Positions 37,201 through 47,490 of a stretch of DNA of 64,000 bases are shown here, in pieces. The notes beneath the pieces were generated by a model that was not told where the DNA came from, did no database searches, and saw only the letters and a list, made by a program, of their open reading frames with translations. The DNA lies in NCBI GenBank assembly GCA_948470475.1, contig OX419336.1, forward strand, positions 31,793,415 through 31,857,414, given 5' to 3'. Positions within the stretch are counted from its first letter, which is position 1; each line of letters begins with the position of its first letter. Source of the stretch: Galaxea fascicularis (lineage: Eukaryota > Cnidaria > Anthozoa > Scleractinia > Euphylliidae). The position numbers were made by a program, and so were the translations under genes.

Positions 37201-37856
37201 GTGTAAATTAGGAAACAGTCATCTTAGGCTAAACCTCTATCTGCAAATTAAACCGCGTCGGTGATGTTAAGGAAGTGGACGGAGGGAAAAGACACTTAAA
37301 TTACGGACTGTCAGTACAGTTTGGAGGGCGCAGGGGCTATACTCATCTGTTCAACTCATTGTTTGGAGTTTCGTAAATTAGCATTCATCTGCCTCTTTTA
37401 ATTTCTCAGCGAACCAACATTGCTGAAGACGCACGCACAAACGAACGGGAAACAAAACAATTTCTTGCAGAGCCGGATTTGAAATCCGTACAATGTATGT
37501 GAACGATTCCTCACTGAGTTGAGCTGAAGACTGAGCATGTCCAGCTCGGCTTTTCTGCAGATGTAAGGCACCGTTCGTGTTTTGAGGGACTGCAGGAAAG
37601 TCGGTCATGCAGTTGTCTCCTTTGCAGCCGTTTTTTGGGGGGAGCGTTGCGTGACATCCCAAATAACGGCTGCGAAGGAGACTAGTCATGCTGGAGTAAA
37701 TGTCTTTATTCACAAGCACTTAGTTTCTAAAGGTAATTTTCTGGTGAGGATCCCGGGGCATCTTTCCCTGGAAAAAAATATTAAAAATCTAAACCACCTA
37801 AGCGAGTCGTACAAGAAATGAAATGAAAGATATTTTGCATCTTATGGGAGCTCGGA

Positions 37857-37887
<31 letters not shown>

Positions 37888-40802
37888 CACGACCCTCCAA
37901 GATCTAGTACGGATGCTCTAACCACTGAGCTACTGGAGACTCTTGTGGCGGGTGAAATGTGGGTATAGACTACGACTGCATCACGCATTCACATAGTCCA
38001 ATTTTAACCATATATGACTCCTAACTGCATCGCGCAGTCATATTGAAGCATATCAACCATACATGACGACTCTTAACTGCATCGCGCAGTCACATTAAAG
38101 CATGTCAGAGATGCAACCAACCAACCACCTGAGCGAGTCGTACAAGAAATGAAATGAAAGATATTTTGCATCTTATGGGAACTCGGAAATTTCCGAGATT
38201 TTCCGAGTTCCCATAAGATGCAAAATATCTTTCATTTCATTAAAAATCTAAAGATCGCTAATAGCAATATTATGCAATCGATATTGTGCATGCTCAATGA
38301 CACAGAGAGACAATGCCGGCGTTGAGCAGAGTTTGGACATTGTTAGCAGTCTTCCAAAATAGACCAGCAGAGACCAAAAAAGAATTGACATTTTCCTCTA
38401 AAGATGCTTTGACTGAATTTTGCAACGGACTGTTTGTGAGGTAGAGTTGCCATTAGGTATATTTCATATTCGTTACAGGCGAAGAGAGACATTGTTGAAT
38501 AATTCCCGAGACGAAGTCAAAGAAATTATTCGACAATAGGCCATTTTCGTATTCTCGGTATTGAACTGGATCTAGCATGAAGTGGAGGCTCTTGCGGGGG
38601 AACTTTTCATATGTAAATGTATTCCCCCGCAAGAGCCTCCACTTCATGCTAGATCCAGTTCAATACCGAGAATACGAAAATGGCCTATTTTCACTGAGCC
38701 TGGGGCGAATAATTTTATTAGTATAATTTCAGAGCTGAACAACAGAGAAATCGGTAATCAACGCATTTTATTTCAGTGTAAAGGTCACATGGGCCTGTGG
38801 GAGCCCGCCATTTTGTCTTTGTCGGTGAATTTTTACATCATGCAAGGAACCGCTCAACCAATCAGATTGCTGAAAACTCTTTGTTCAGCTCTGAAATTTT
38901 ATCAAATCAGGAGGCTCCTGATCAAATAAAGTAAGCGGTCAAGGGGCATGCTTCCCGGGAAAAATTGGAGCCTTAGAAACGCTACCTTTTAGCATTCTGG
39001 AAACGTGTTGGCAATTTTTTGATGAGCCCCGCTTTACACACCATTCTTTTTTGGCTAGCCCACCGTTTGAAGCTGTTTTTTTGCATGGCTCCGTCTCAAA
39101 TCTCCCGGTTGACATTGCCCCGGTGAAACTGTGTGAAACCGGAAATAGAACAAATGGTCGCGAATTGCCCTGGGGGATAATTGCATTTGGAAACGACTGA
39201 TACACGAAGAAATAGAAAGCTTCAAGAGCCATTTTCGATCTCCTTAAAAGGGTGGCAAATGGCTTTCCTAGACGAATTTGAGACTTCGAAATCTTGAAAG
39301 CGGAACCACGTTTTAACGAAACCCTTAAGCTTTTGAAAAGTCATTCACCACACTCTTTAAGCATCAGCGCTGAACTCTGATGAAAAATTTCATTAACAAG
39401 CCAATCAACAAGTCTAATGTGTTGAGGTGATGTAAATTTCTTGTGTGAAATTAAATAATTCGCATCTCACTGCGCCATCCCTGCTCACCGGCTGATTGCA
39501 GGCCAATTATTCTTAGTTGGCCAGAAAGAGGATCAGAGTTCGTGAGGTTCACATTTATTTGAATAAGAACAAAAGATCTGTTAATTGCCAAACATGATTA
39601 TAATTATCTAATCTGTTCGAGGGAAAGAGACTGACGCTTGTTAAATTAAAGCTATGGGCTACAGGTCTAAAAGCGATTCATCGAAAATGTTTGGTCCATC
39701 CCGTCCATTTGCGTTGTACAGACTGTCGTCGTGGTGGGTCATTGAGGTCAAACTCGGATTTAGAGAAACTACAAACGCACGTGATCGGGAGCTGAAACTC
39801 TCAAAGATTGCGCCATTTTAATTTGTACTTTAAAACCGAGAGCAAGTGTCACATTCAAACAACAAACAGGCAATCATTAGCCATTCCTTGATCGCTTGGG
39901 AATAAATATTTTAAAATGAGGGGTTTTGAAATGACTTTAAATAACCCATCTCACGGATGAGCCAATATCCTTTAGTTTGAAATTTGTAAGTGGGTAATTG
40001 ATATGCAAATAAGTTAGAAGCTGTGAGTGCTTTTATTCTGTGTTGGTTATTGATCAAAAGACTAATCCTTCATAAACAAAATGAGCATTTCAAGATCGAA
40101 GATGGATTTCTAAATCGACTAGTTGATGCAACATTGTGGCTAATATGTCAGTTGCTATTTTTCAGGCTCACTCGTTTGCCAGTGAAACAGAGCGTGTTCA
40201 GTACTTGCATACGACGAGACCGACGCCGGTTAGGCGATAGCTATAACAACAAATCTGAAGTCACCCTCCAGGCATTTTAGCAAATCGACTCACGCTTAAT
40301 TATTTCCCGCGCTTCAAGTGAAAATCATTACACGTGGCCTTGAATAGATAAGATCGAGATCTTAAGTTGAACTTGTTTTTCTCTAGCGCCTGGTCCTTGT
40401 TTTTCGACGGCTTCGAGTTTAATACAGTTTACAGTTTTCTCAAGTAGCTGCGAAATATCTTCAGTTCAAGCCTGGATGAACACAAGTTGCTTGTTAAATA
40501 TTTTCCAATGAAAACGTCTAAACGCGATAGTTTTACGTAACAGAATATCTAAAATTACCTCCACCGTTGTTGTAGCAAAGATAAGGAAAGCGCCACACAT
40601 TTCCAAGGCCGACTGCGTACCCTATACAAGACAGCAAAAAGTCCAGCTTACGGCCCCAGGTTTCACGCTCTTCAATTTGAACTGCAGGTTGACTCGGCGG
40701 CCCAAAGCTAGCTTTACTCTCTCTGATTTCAGAATCAGCTAACCCCGCTCTGCTGTCGTAACCGACAGGGTACAGATCTTGTTGTTCTCCTCTGCTAGCC
40801 AT
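28167..40802 (-). CDS. SLC6 Na+/Cl- dependent transporter, gene A (14 exons)
   Basis: Exons, minus strand in order: 40559-40802, 36898-37032, 35930-36080, 35293-35382, 34582-34714, 34073-34207, 33578-33681, 31829-31953, 31273-31385, 30678-30806, 29961-30060, 29434-29534, 28805-28975, 28167-28244 (stop TAG). They total 1809 nt, ~602 aa, the usual SLC6 size. All junctions are GT-AG and keep frame. TM1 reads [15 protein letters not shown] (residues ~61-75). The second extracellular loop has a Cys pair nine residues apart (exon 3) and an NCT glycosylation sequon (exon 4). TM6 [10 protein letters not shown] and TM7 SLINCGTS keep the Gln, Ser, Asn and Ser pattern of the chloride site. TM8 reads NLGLDSQFVGVET. 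Monoamine transporters carry Asp in TM1 where this has Gly, so an amino-acid-type substrate (GABA, taurine or glycine class) is likelier. The exact substrate cannot be read from sequence. Confidence 0.93.
28595..28741. mobile_element. Foldback MITE, 147 bp
   Basis: Arms of more than 50 bp: ggccccggttgttcaaaggc, then tggatagcgctatccaccgg, and the complement ending ttgaacaactggggcc. Within each arm ggatagcgctatcc is itself palindromic. It lies in the last intron of gene A. I recall similar ggttgttcaaaggctggata elements as common in cnidarians. Confidence 0.82.
29226..29381. mobile_element. Foldback element, AATAGGCC family, copy 1
   Basis: A nearly perfect palindrome of 156 bp running from aataggccatattcgtattc to its complement. 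The inner arm is tgaagtggaggctcttgcgg. The short loop catttacatatgaaaag is the only asymmetric part. It lies in gene A intron 12. The copy at 38535 is nearly identical but has the loop reversed. Confidence 0.88.
33451..33498. repeat. GATGAC/GATGAT microsatellite
   Basis: A short imperfect run of gatgat and gacgat units in gene A intron 7, on the plus strand. Just upstream, 33366-33409 is a small inverted repeat (tatacaacccg and cgggttgtata). Confidence 0.75.
34837..34913. repeat. Hairpin with a long poly-G loop
   Basis: Arms agggtcccaaagg (34837) and cctttgggaccct (ending 34913) are perfect complements. Between them is a ~24-base G-rich run interrupted by single a's, able in principle to form G-quadruplex. 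It lies in gene A intron 4. The small size suggests a mini-element. Confidence 0.6.
35485..35853 (-). mobile_element. tRNA-derived SINE, second family, full head
   Basis: Read on the minus strand, the head has an A box tggctcagttggtagag (35817-35833) and a degenerate B box gtgggctcaaaaccc. It continues with ccggccggaccaacactcaa and a body ending ccattccccctcggacagac, followed by an A/T-rich tail. The same order, truncated, occurs on the plus strand at 17135-17345. It lies in gene A intron 3. Confidence 0.8.
36463..36545. repeat. CAGT tetranucleotide microsatellite
   Basis: Runs of cagtcagtcagt with a few interruptions lie in gene A intron 2. No function is suggested. Confidence 0.8.
37614..37683. 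mobile_element. Short foldback element
   Basis: Arms gtctcctttgcagccgtt and aacggctgcgaaggagac enclose about 35 bp. Matching 'ttttgg' and 'ccaaat' continue the stem inward. It lies in gene A intron 1. I recall similar gtctccttcgcagccg elements as frequent in corals. Confidence 0.7.
37815..37945 (-). mobile_element. tRNA-derived SINE (third family) with hairpin tail
   Basis: On the minus strand: A box tagctcagtggttagag and a perfect B box gggttcaaatccc, then a ctcgg...ccgag hairpin and a tail ending catttcatttc. The anticodon region does not form a normal stem, so this is a SINE head rather than a working tRNA gene. A tail-only copy follows at 38121-38188. Confidence 0.8.
37967..38106. repeat. 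Imperfect ~48-bp tandem repeat, three units
   Basis: Three diverged units each contain an 'actgcatcgcgcagtc'-like core (first unit ctgcatcacgcattc) followed by an aaccat or tcaacc stretch. The array lies between the SINE at 37815 and the duplicated SINE tail at 38121, so it is probably part of a composite SINE. Confidence 0.65.
38121..38241. repeat. Duplicated SINE tail with inverted copy
   Basis: 38121-38188 repeats 37790-37855 almost exactly (gcgagtcgtacaagaaatga, then gatattttgcatcttatggg). It is followed by an inverted copy (cccataagatgcaaaatatc) ending at 38241. The result is a short hairpin made from one SINE tail. Confidence 0.7.
38535..38689. mobile_element. Foldback element, AATAGGCC family, copy 2
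   Basis: A 155-bp nearly perfect palindrome with the same arms as 29226-29381 (aataggccattttcgtattc, tgaagtggaggctcttgcgg). Its loop, cttttcatatgtaaatg, is the reverse complement of copy 1's loop, so it is inserted in the opposite orientation. It lies in gene A intron 1. Confidence 0.88.
40559..40802 (-). CDS. SLC6 gene A first coding exon (A1)
   Basis: The ATG at 40802 is preceded in frame by two TAG codons, so this is a genuine N terminus. It encodes an 81-residue segment: an acidic cytoplasmic tail ([16 protein letters not shown]), then [20 protein letters not shown] and [13 protein letters not shown] of TM1. It ends in phase 1 at donor g|gtaatt and joins exon 2 to give the NGGASFLIPY sequence. 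It is 3.5 kb from exon 2. Confidence 0.9.
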
Positions 40803-41224
40803 GATAATCCCCTACTACTGCCTCAGAGAACGTTGTATTCACCGGACACGCCGCTCGATATTGCGGATCACCGGCCGTGGGATGACTTCACATCCGAAAA
40901 TGCATATATTTTTTGCCGAATAACAAAAGAGCGCATTGTTAAGTAAACACTAAACAACATTCCGATCATACCATATTGCGAAATTTATTCGCTGCAAGGT
41001 TCTCGAGGTAACTGAAACGTAACACAAACCTTTATAAATTACACAGCCAGTTTGAACTGCCTGAATAATGAAAAGGATTAATTGATCAATTTAAATATCG
41101 TGAGGGATAAATATCGTGAGGGATAATATTTATTTAATAATAATCATTAAGAACAGCTTTAAACATTCCGAATGGATGAGAATTATCAACTGAACTTGAT
41201 AAGTAAAGTTCTCTCCCGCACATA

Positions 41225-41411
41225 AAAATTTGGTTTTTATCAACGGAGTTGATAATGTAAATCAGGACAGGCTGACGTTCCGAACGTTCGCCCTTTGGAT
41301 TCGCTCCGACGAAGGACTAACGCTCGAAACGTCAGCTTTTAGAATCCTTGTACGGTGGTCAATTTACATGATCAACTCCGTTCAGTTGTCTGTTGATAAA
41401 ACCAAATTTTT
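41225..41411. mobile_element. TIR element with a clustered GAAAC motif
   Basis: Arms aaaatttggtttttatcaac (left) and gttgataaaaccaaattttt (right) are inverted, followed inward by ggagttgat against atcaactcc. The interior contains ctccgacgaaggactaacgc, then tcgaaacgtcagc, which resembles the GATGAAG...GAAACG signature common near Penelope-like elements. Confidence 0.65.
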
Positions 41412-42217
41412 GTGTACAACTACCCCACAGACACAGCACCACAGTTTCTTTAGAAACTAGCCACTTAATTGATATGCACATAGTTACAGTTAACTCAGGG
41501 TAGGTTTCTTTCCGTCCAGCGATATATACAACTGATTCCGGGGGGTACTCCCTATATACGGGAAGGTTCCTCCAGAAGGGAGTACCTTCTTCAGATATAT
41601 AAAAGGAAATGGATTTCACGAGTTGGAGAATAGATGCATCTTATGGACGTAACATGTAACTCCAGATAGACAGATTGGCTCAACGGGTCACTTCCTGTGA
41701 CCTCTAGACCACCAGAAAGCAACTCTTGCATAAACATAAGTCGCCGCTAAAACTCGAGGATTTTTGGATTTAAAAGTCTGACATTAAATAGCTGCATATG
41801 GCTTCAAACCTAAGGACACGTTTACATGGCCTTGTGTACCCGAGACAACCCTCTCCCCGAGAGAACTTTATTTATCGAATTACGGCCCAAGGGAGCTGGG
41901 GTGAGCGCCGTGAAAAGTTGGCCCGATATGAATTCATAACACCGGTCTAAAATTAAAAGAAAAAAAAACGTATTTGCATTCGTTCTTTGTAGTTTGTCGC
42001 TTTTCGATTGAATTTGCCCTCTTTAATCCATCTTTTCCTTCAGTGCCCGTTTTTATAGAAATATATATAAAATAATAAACAAAAAATAATTTAACATGCG
42101 ATCCGGGGTTCAATTGTTTCTAAGAGGTAACTGCCACTCGTGCTCTGCATGTGTCTCCATAAATATGGATCTGGCTGCAGCAGATTAATGTTTCTATCGT
42201 CCGCGATCACGCATTCT

Positions 42218-42308
42218 CAAGAGACATGAATATGCTGCAAATGTCAAAAGATCTTCAACCCTCCCAAGAGACATGAATATGCTGCAAATGTCAAAAGATC
42301 TTCAACCG
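42218..42308 (+). repeat. Tandem duplication, period 47 bp, two units
   Basis: The unit begins caagagacatgaatatgctg and continues with caaatgtcaaaagatcttca. The second copy starts at 42265 and is almost identical. It lies between the two SLC6 first exons. No function is evident. Confidence 0.85.
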
Positions 42309-43065
42309 TCTTCCATAGCGTGACTCACAGTGTTGACAACGTGGTTGGGATGTTTTGAGTTCTTTTCATGGCCGAAACGAGCTGAAGTTGTATTTTCCAA
42401 TTAATTACTTCCGCCCTTCAGGGTAAGAGAAAGGAATTTAATGTAGCCTCCTTGGTAAGAATGTAGAATTGCTTACCGAAAGCTACATGTATATGATGTT
42501 TGTTTTTTTGTACCATTGGCAATTTTGTCTTGCAAGAGTCTGTCGAAACGTTAACACGAAGCGCGGGAAAGAAGAAACCGTTTGACATATATTAAAAGTC
42601 CAGGCTGCACAGTTTCGTACCGTTGCCCGGGCACCAAGTGTGTTCACTGATTCCTTTGTGGTGTTTGTATTCGGCCGATAAATAAATATGTTCTGCTACA
42701 ACTGTTCAGTTTTCAGCACTTAGTCGCCAAAGGGTGAAATTCTTGAGGCATCGCAGATTAGTTTACTCTCGGATATATGTGGTGTAAATTATTGGCGAAA
42801 CTTGTGAGGCAGTTTAGAGTCTGAACAGTCAGATCATTTATAAATGACCGTAGCTAAGTAAACGGAAAACATGAGGTAACAAGGGTTCCAAAGGCATAAA
42901 GAGTGTGAACTGGAAACGCCGCTTCGTTTGAGCCATATTTGTAAGCTTATACTTGCATAAGGAAGAAACGATCGATCGTGATTGTCTTTAAAGTTATGTG
43001 CACCTTTCTTGTCGTTAAGAAACAATGGTTTTCAAAACGGAGCGCAGAGCAAATTTGTAACATAC

Positions 43066-43294
43066 CTCCTCCGTTGTTGTAGCACAGGTAAGGAAAACGC
43101 CACACGTTGCCAAGCCCAACAGCATACCCGACGCAAGACAATATGAAGTCCAATTTGCTCGCCCATATCTCGCGGGCTCCACCTTCTACTACTGCAGGAC
43201 ATTTTTCATCCTTCACCTCAGCCCTTGTTAGAGCAATGTTGCTTGGAGTAGCAACCGGATAAAGTTCGATGTTAGTTTTATCGTCTTCCGCCAT
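43066..43294 (-). CDS. Orphan SLC6 first exon, possible alternative first exon of gene A
   Basis: The ATG at 43294 starts [20 protein letters not shown]. After a Lys/Glu-rich stretch it continues [20 protein letters not shown] and [14 protein letters not shown]. The exon is 76 codons plus one base and ends in phase 1 at a strong donor (g|gtatgt). This is the same phase and the same cut point within TM1 as exon A1. No second, third or later SLC6 exon lies between here and gene A. The simplest working reading is an alternative first exon of gene A, giving an isoform with a different N-terminal tail. The other reading is a remnant of a lost tandem copy, but its open frame and intact donor argue against long decay. 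Confidence 0.8.
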
Positions 43295-43614
43295 TTCTTG
43301 ATGGCTTGTCCCTTCCCGTCGAAACAGAAAAATCTCTTGTTATCGAAGCTAAGAATGTTATTATGGCGAGGAATAGAACTTAGAGGTCACGTGGGCAACG
43401 GGACAAGCACATTAAATTTCCAGACTTGGCACCGATTTAGTCCCCACAAATATTTAAAAAAAAGTTTGGAATTGTCCTTATCAGAGGAATTGCAGGTCAA
43501 CTATTTTTTACGTTTATCAGGGAGTAAGGGGCAAATTGCATTAATCCTCACATCCTCCCCCTGTATTGAAGCGATGTGTGTAATAACAACGCGGGCCGAC
43601 GAAAATTGCTATTT

Positions 43615-43671
<57 letters not shown>

Positions 43672-45055
43672 CTAGAGAGAGAGTTTGTCCTCAACTTTCT
43701 TATTTCTTATTATTTGCACAGTTGAAATCAATCGTTAATAGGACTGCAGATGAAACAAACGCAAGTCAAGTAATTGCGACGATTACATCTTGTACATACA
43801 CTTCTTCACATTCCTTTTCATTTACACAGGGACCGCGCAGAGGGAGAGGCTGCCTTCCCCCTTCCCCCGTTCGTGCAGTAAGAAAAAAAAAAAAGGAAGG
43901 AACAAAATTTCATCAGTATATTGCCCTGACCTTACTATAAAAAAAAAGAAACTATAAAAAAGAAATTATAAAAAGCGATAAATCTAAAATTAAATCTATC
44001 GGTGAACATGCCGCGAGATCCCTTAATGTCGGTAGTTGCATCGACGACTAATAAGCAAGACCAGCATCTACAGTCAAGAGACAAGTCTACTTCTGGCTTA
44101 TTCTTGCTTCCTCTTTATTTGTAAAATGTTTTGTTTAGTACTGGAAATAAATTACGTTGCCTTACATACATGTGACTAGCCATAAAGTGCTCTAAAAATT
44201 GCGCTTTCTAGTAGTAACTATTATCGCAGCTGAGATCAACTGGAAACCTTTTTATATGCCAAACGCTGAAAACTGGTTTAGAACCATAGCTATCACACGA
44301 CTTTAAAGGAGCTCTGTCATGCTATTTCGGTCCGCTGTAAAATGCTAACAAATGTCTTTAAATCAGAGAAAACCCAAAAGTAATGACGCAGTTTATTTAC
44401 TCAAGACGGTATTAAGACCGAATACTGTCTTCCTCTGTTACGGATGGTAAGGATGGAAATGGACTGCATTTTGAAACATTTGGGCTAATTTTTTAAATTC
44501 TCGCACGTCATCTTGATGCCATGGCCAAAAATGTACTATGGATAACTTTTCCTGCAAAAAAATCGATTGATATCTTTCTCCGTACTTTTCAAAGGATGTT
44601 TTGGCATGAGTAAAGGCCACAAGTAGTATTTCTTTACAGTTTTAGCCGGGAAACAGCAAAACTTTAATGACAGAGCCCTTTTAATTGGATCATGTCCTCT
44701 TTTCTTGGCTAGTTGTTTCTGTTGGTGTCTAATATGTCGTTTACTTCCTACCGTATTGGTCTTCGCGTTTTCACAACATTTATTCTGAATAAAGCAACTT
44801 ATTTGACAATAAATTCGACTTGAGTTTTAACCAGATGTGCCCTGATAGAGCTAAGGGTCATTCCTTGGAATCTAAAAGTAAATAAATAAAGAAATCACGA
44901 TAGATGAATGAATAAATGAGTGAATGAATAACAACTAAATAAGAAATAAATTGTCTTTGCTTTAGCGTAAGGAAACTGCATATAATGAAAGGGGCTTTAC
45001 TTTTCTACTTTTGCAATACAAATATGTTGAAATATAAGGCTGAAAAAATGACGGA
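43295..45055. other. Non-coding gap upstream of the orphan first exon
   Basis: No exon was recognised. It contains a long GA microsatellite (43617-43683) and AT-rich sequence up to the left end of the transposon at 45056. If the orphan first exon is used, its promoter should lie here within a few hundred bases of 43294. Confidence 0.5.
43617..43683. repeat. GA dinucleotide microsatellite
   Basis: About 25 uninterrupted 'ga' units are followed by a short broken run. It lies ~325 bp upstream of the orphan SLC6 first exon. Confidence 0.9.
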
Positions 45056-45376
45056 TACCTATGGCAAGCCGATTGTAGCAATATTCAATAATTTGATACA
45101 TATTCAATTCAGTATTTATATTTATGTAATATATTTTTTATTTGTTCAATTTAATATTTATATTTATGGAATATTTTTAAATCCATTTAATTGAATATGT
45201 CTATATTTATTTCATTTAATCGCTCTATATCAAGAGCCATGTCTATATCCATTTAATTTAATCCGTGTATATTCATTCAATTCAATCCGTCAAAATATTC
45301 GTTTAATCTCGGGGACTGAGTCAAGCCATCGTATCAGAAAGATAAGGGCCTGGGAAAGAATCATTGCAAATACAAT

Positions 45377-46412
45377 ATGGCGGACGAGGGAGGTTTTGAC
45401 GTTGGAAGAGACCTTACGTCGTTTTTAGCCTTAGTTTTAGACAAAACGGAATGTATTTGCCTAAATGATGTGGGCGAAGGAGCTGCCGAAGCGCATGCTG
45501 AAGTTATCGATCAGAGTATCAGGATGCTTAGATCGATAAGAGATTGTCGTGATATTTGCGGATGTGCTATAGTCTGTAAATCATCACGTCGCAATTAATT
45601 AAACCTGTCACTCCAGAAACTGTTGCTGAAAATTGTTTTGCCCCAGGAAAAGAGGAAAAGGAAACTTCTGGAAGACCACGTTTTGACATTCCTGCTGAGA
45701 TGTTGGAAGAATTGCGTGAATTGGGATTCAGTTAAATTAAGATTAGGGAAATTTTGGGCGTTTCAGGGTGGACGATTCACAGGAGAGTAGAAGAAAATGG
45801 TTTGCAAAACATGACAGGATTTCATCGTTTGCCTGACGAGGAACTAGACGAGATCGTAAGAGGCTTCATTTCTGATCATGGACAAACTACTGGACAGGGC
45901 TATGTTGGAGGTTACATAAAGGCTCTTGGCTTAAGAATTCAAAGAAAAAGAGAAAGCTTGGCAAGAGTGGATCCACAGAATACTGCACTTCGATAGAGCG
46001 TTGTTGTTTCACGTAGGACGTATCATGTACCTTGGCCAAACTCCCTGTGGCACTTAGATGGACATCATGCTTTGATACGCTGGAAATTGTTATTCACGAA
46101 TGCATAGATGGCTTTCCGAGAAGAACGATGTTTCTGAGATGTAACTCAAACAATCTTGAAGAAACTGTACTTGATCTGTTCTTAGATGCCATAAATCGTG
46201 ATGGAAACCTTTGACCATCAAGAATAAGAGTTGATAAGGATGTTGAAAATGTCCTAGTGTGTGATGCCATGGTTCAAGCTAGGGGGAGAGGGAAGAAGGA
46301 GTTTTATTGCTGGTCCCTCTACACACAACCAACGCCGTGAATCGAAAGACTATGGAGAGATGCTTTTTAGATCACGCACATGTTTTAACGAGTTTTTATC
46401 ACTCCCAGATGT
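45377..46412 (+). pseudogene. Integrase-core (DDE/D type) transposase relic
   Basis: The reading starts MADEGGFDVGRDLTSFLALV. After a frame change it passes a helix-turn-helix-like IREILGVSGWTIHRRVEE, then FHRLPDEELDEIVRGF. The catalytic core follows as WHLDGHHALIRW, IVIHECIDGFPRRT, SRIRVDKDVENV and SFIAGPSTHNQR. WHLDGHH and RIRVDKDVENV probably carry the first two catalytic Asp residues. Stops lie at 45733 (TAA), 45994 (TAG) and 46213 (TGA), with frameshifts near 46078 and 46275, so it is inactive. I associate this core with uncharacterised integrase-domain proteins of cnidarians and fish. That assignment is from memory. Confidence 0.82.
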
Positions 46413-46519
46413 AGCGTGGGTAAATAAAGTATTGTTGTTGTTGTATGTGTAGGTCACTTTTCTCACTGTCTTTTCTATGCTTTGGAGTTCACCGGTATCC
46501 TCAACACAGATAATCGAAT

Positions 46520-47490
46520 TCATGCCAGTGTTGACTCTTCAGAGTCAGAATCGGATGTATGGGTTTCGTTAAGCACGAATTTGAAGCCCACTTTCATCCT
46601 GAAATACAACAGACCATGGCCAACCAATTTCTCTCCTACATCATAATTGTACTCGGTTTGTTTGCTTAGATGCAGGACACTGATTTTCTTTTGAGTTACT
46701 TTTACGAGTTCAAAATCGTTCGGTCCAATAATATTGTATTTTTCTTTCAGGGATGATGCGACCTTTTCTCTGACCTGCGCCTCGTTGTCTTGTTCACTGA
46801 GTGTAACCATACCCCTTTGTCAGAAATAGATGTTGTTACTCGCACGTGGTTTTGTACTCTTGTCTGACATTTTACTTCGCACATGTTGTTGTAGATTTCG
46901 GAAGAGATTCAGTTGGAAGATAAGTTGGAAATCAATCAAACCGGTCGGAAAGTCTGAAATCTGTAGGGAGAACATCAAGAATAAAGTCTGGTGGAAGTCT
47001 AGAGGATTTAATTTTTCCTTTTATTCACCCTTTCTACAACCATTTCTTTCTTCAAAAAATCATCTTCTGTATCATCTTGTTTGGAGTTTAGAACAGCAAA
47101 CTCAAAAGGTTTTTCTTTGATGCCTTTAGTTTGAACAACTCGCTTCGGTTTACCTTTTGTTCCTCGTCGGAGAATCTGAGAGCGTAGACTTTCGTTAGAA
47201 CCAAGTCTTCTAAAAGTTCCTCCATGCCCACTCCTGTCCATCATGTTTCTTGCTCTAGTAACGCTTTCCGCGACGCTGTGGAGCATTGGTTGGCATTCTG
47301 TCGAACCTTCTGACAATGCTGATGTAAATTCGACTGTTAGCAACGTATCCGAGGATCGCCTTGAAAGGGCAGATATTTTGTCATTCATCACCTGTTTGCA
47401 CTGAACGCACTTCTTGTAATGGCGGACAAAAGCATGCACGTGAAACGCTTTCGTTTCCAGGCCTTTATCTTTCTGATACGATGTCTTGAC
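46520..47490 (-). pseudogene. Accessory gene relic of the 2.7-kb transposon
   Basis: Minus strand. The frame is open from within the right TIR (NLGDWVKTSYQKDKGLETKA) through VHAFVRHYKKCVQCKQVMND, ending with a Lys/Glu-rich stretch at ~47008. A second segment at 46520-46810 begins MVTLSEQDNEAQVREKVASS and contains NIIGPNDFELVKVTQKKISV and YNYDVGEKLVGHGLLYFR. The break between them could be an intron or decay. Similar two-part proteins occur beside integrase-core transposases in cnidarians as far as I recall. Function unknown; a HECT-ligase-like continuation, seen in some relatives, is absent here. Confidence 0.6.

Larger units (their letters stand above)
40803..43065. other. Gap between the two SLC6 first exons
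   Basis: No SLC6 exon 2-14 sequence was found here, so the exon at 43066-43294 has no body of its own. The gap contains the inverted-repeat element at 41225-41411, a small hairpin near 41544-41585 (ggtactccct and agggagtacc) and a 47-bp tandem duplication. Any promoter for exon A1 would lie at its left end. Confidence 0.6.

Noticed and set aside
37858..37940. tRNA gene on the minus strand
   Set aside because: A and B boxes are excellent, but the anticodon arm does not pair properly and a SINE tail follows, so it is a SINE head.
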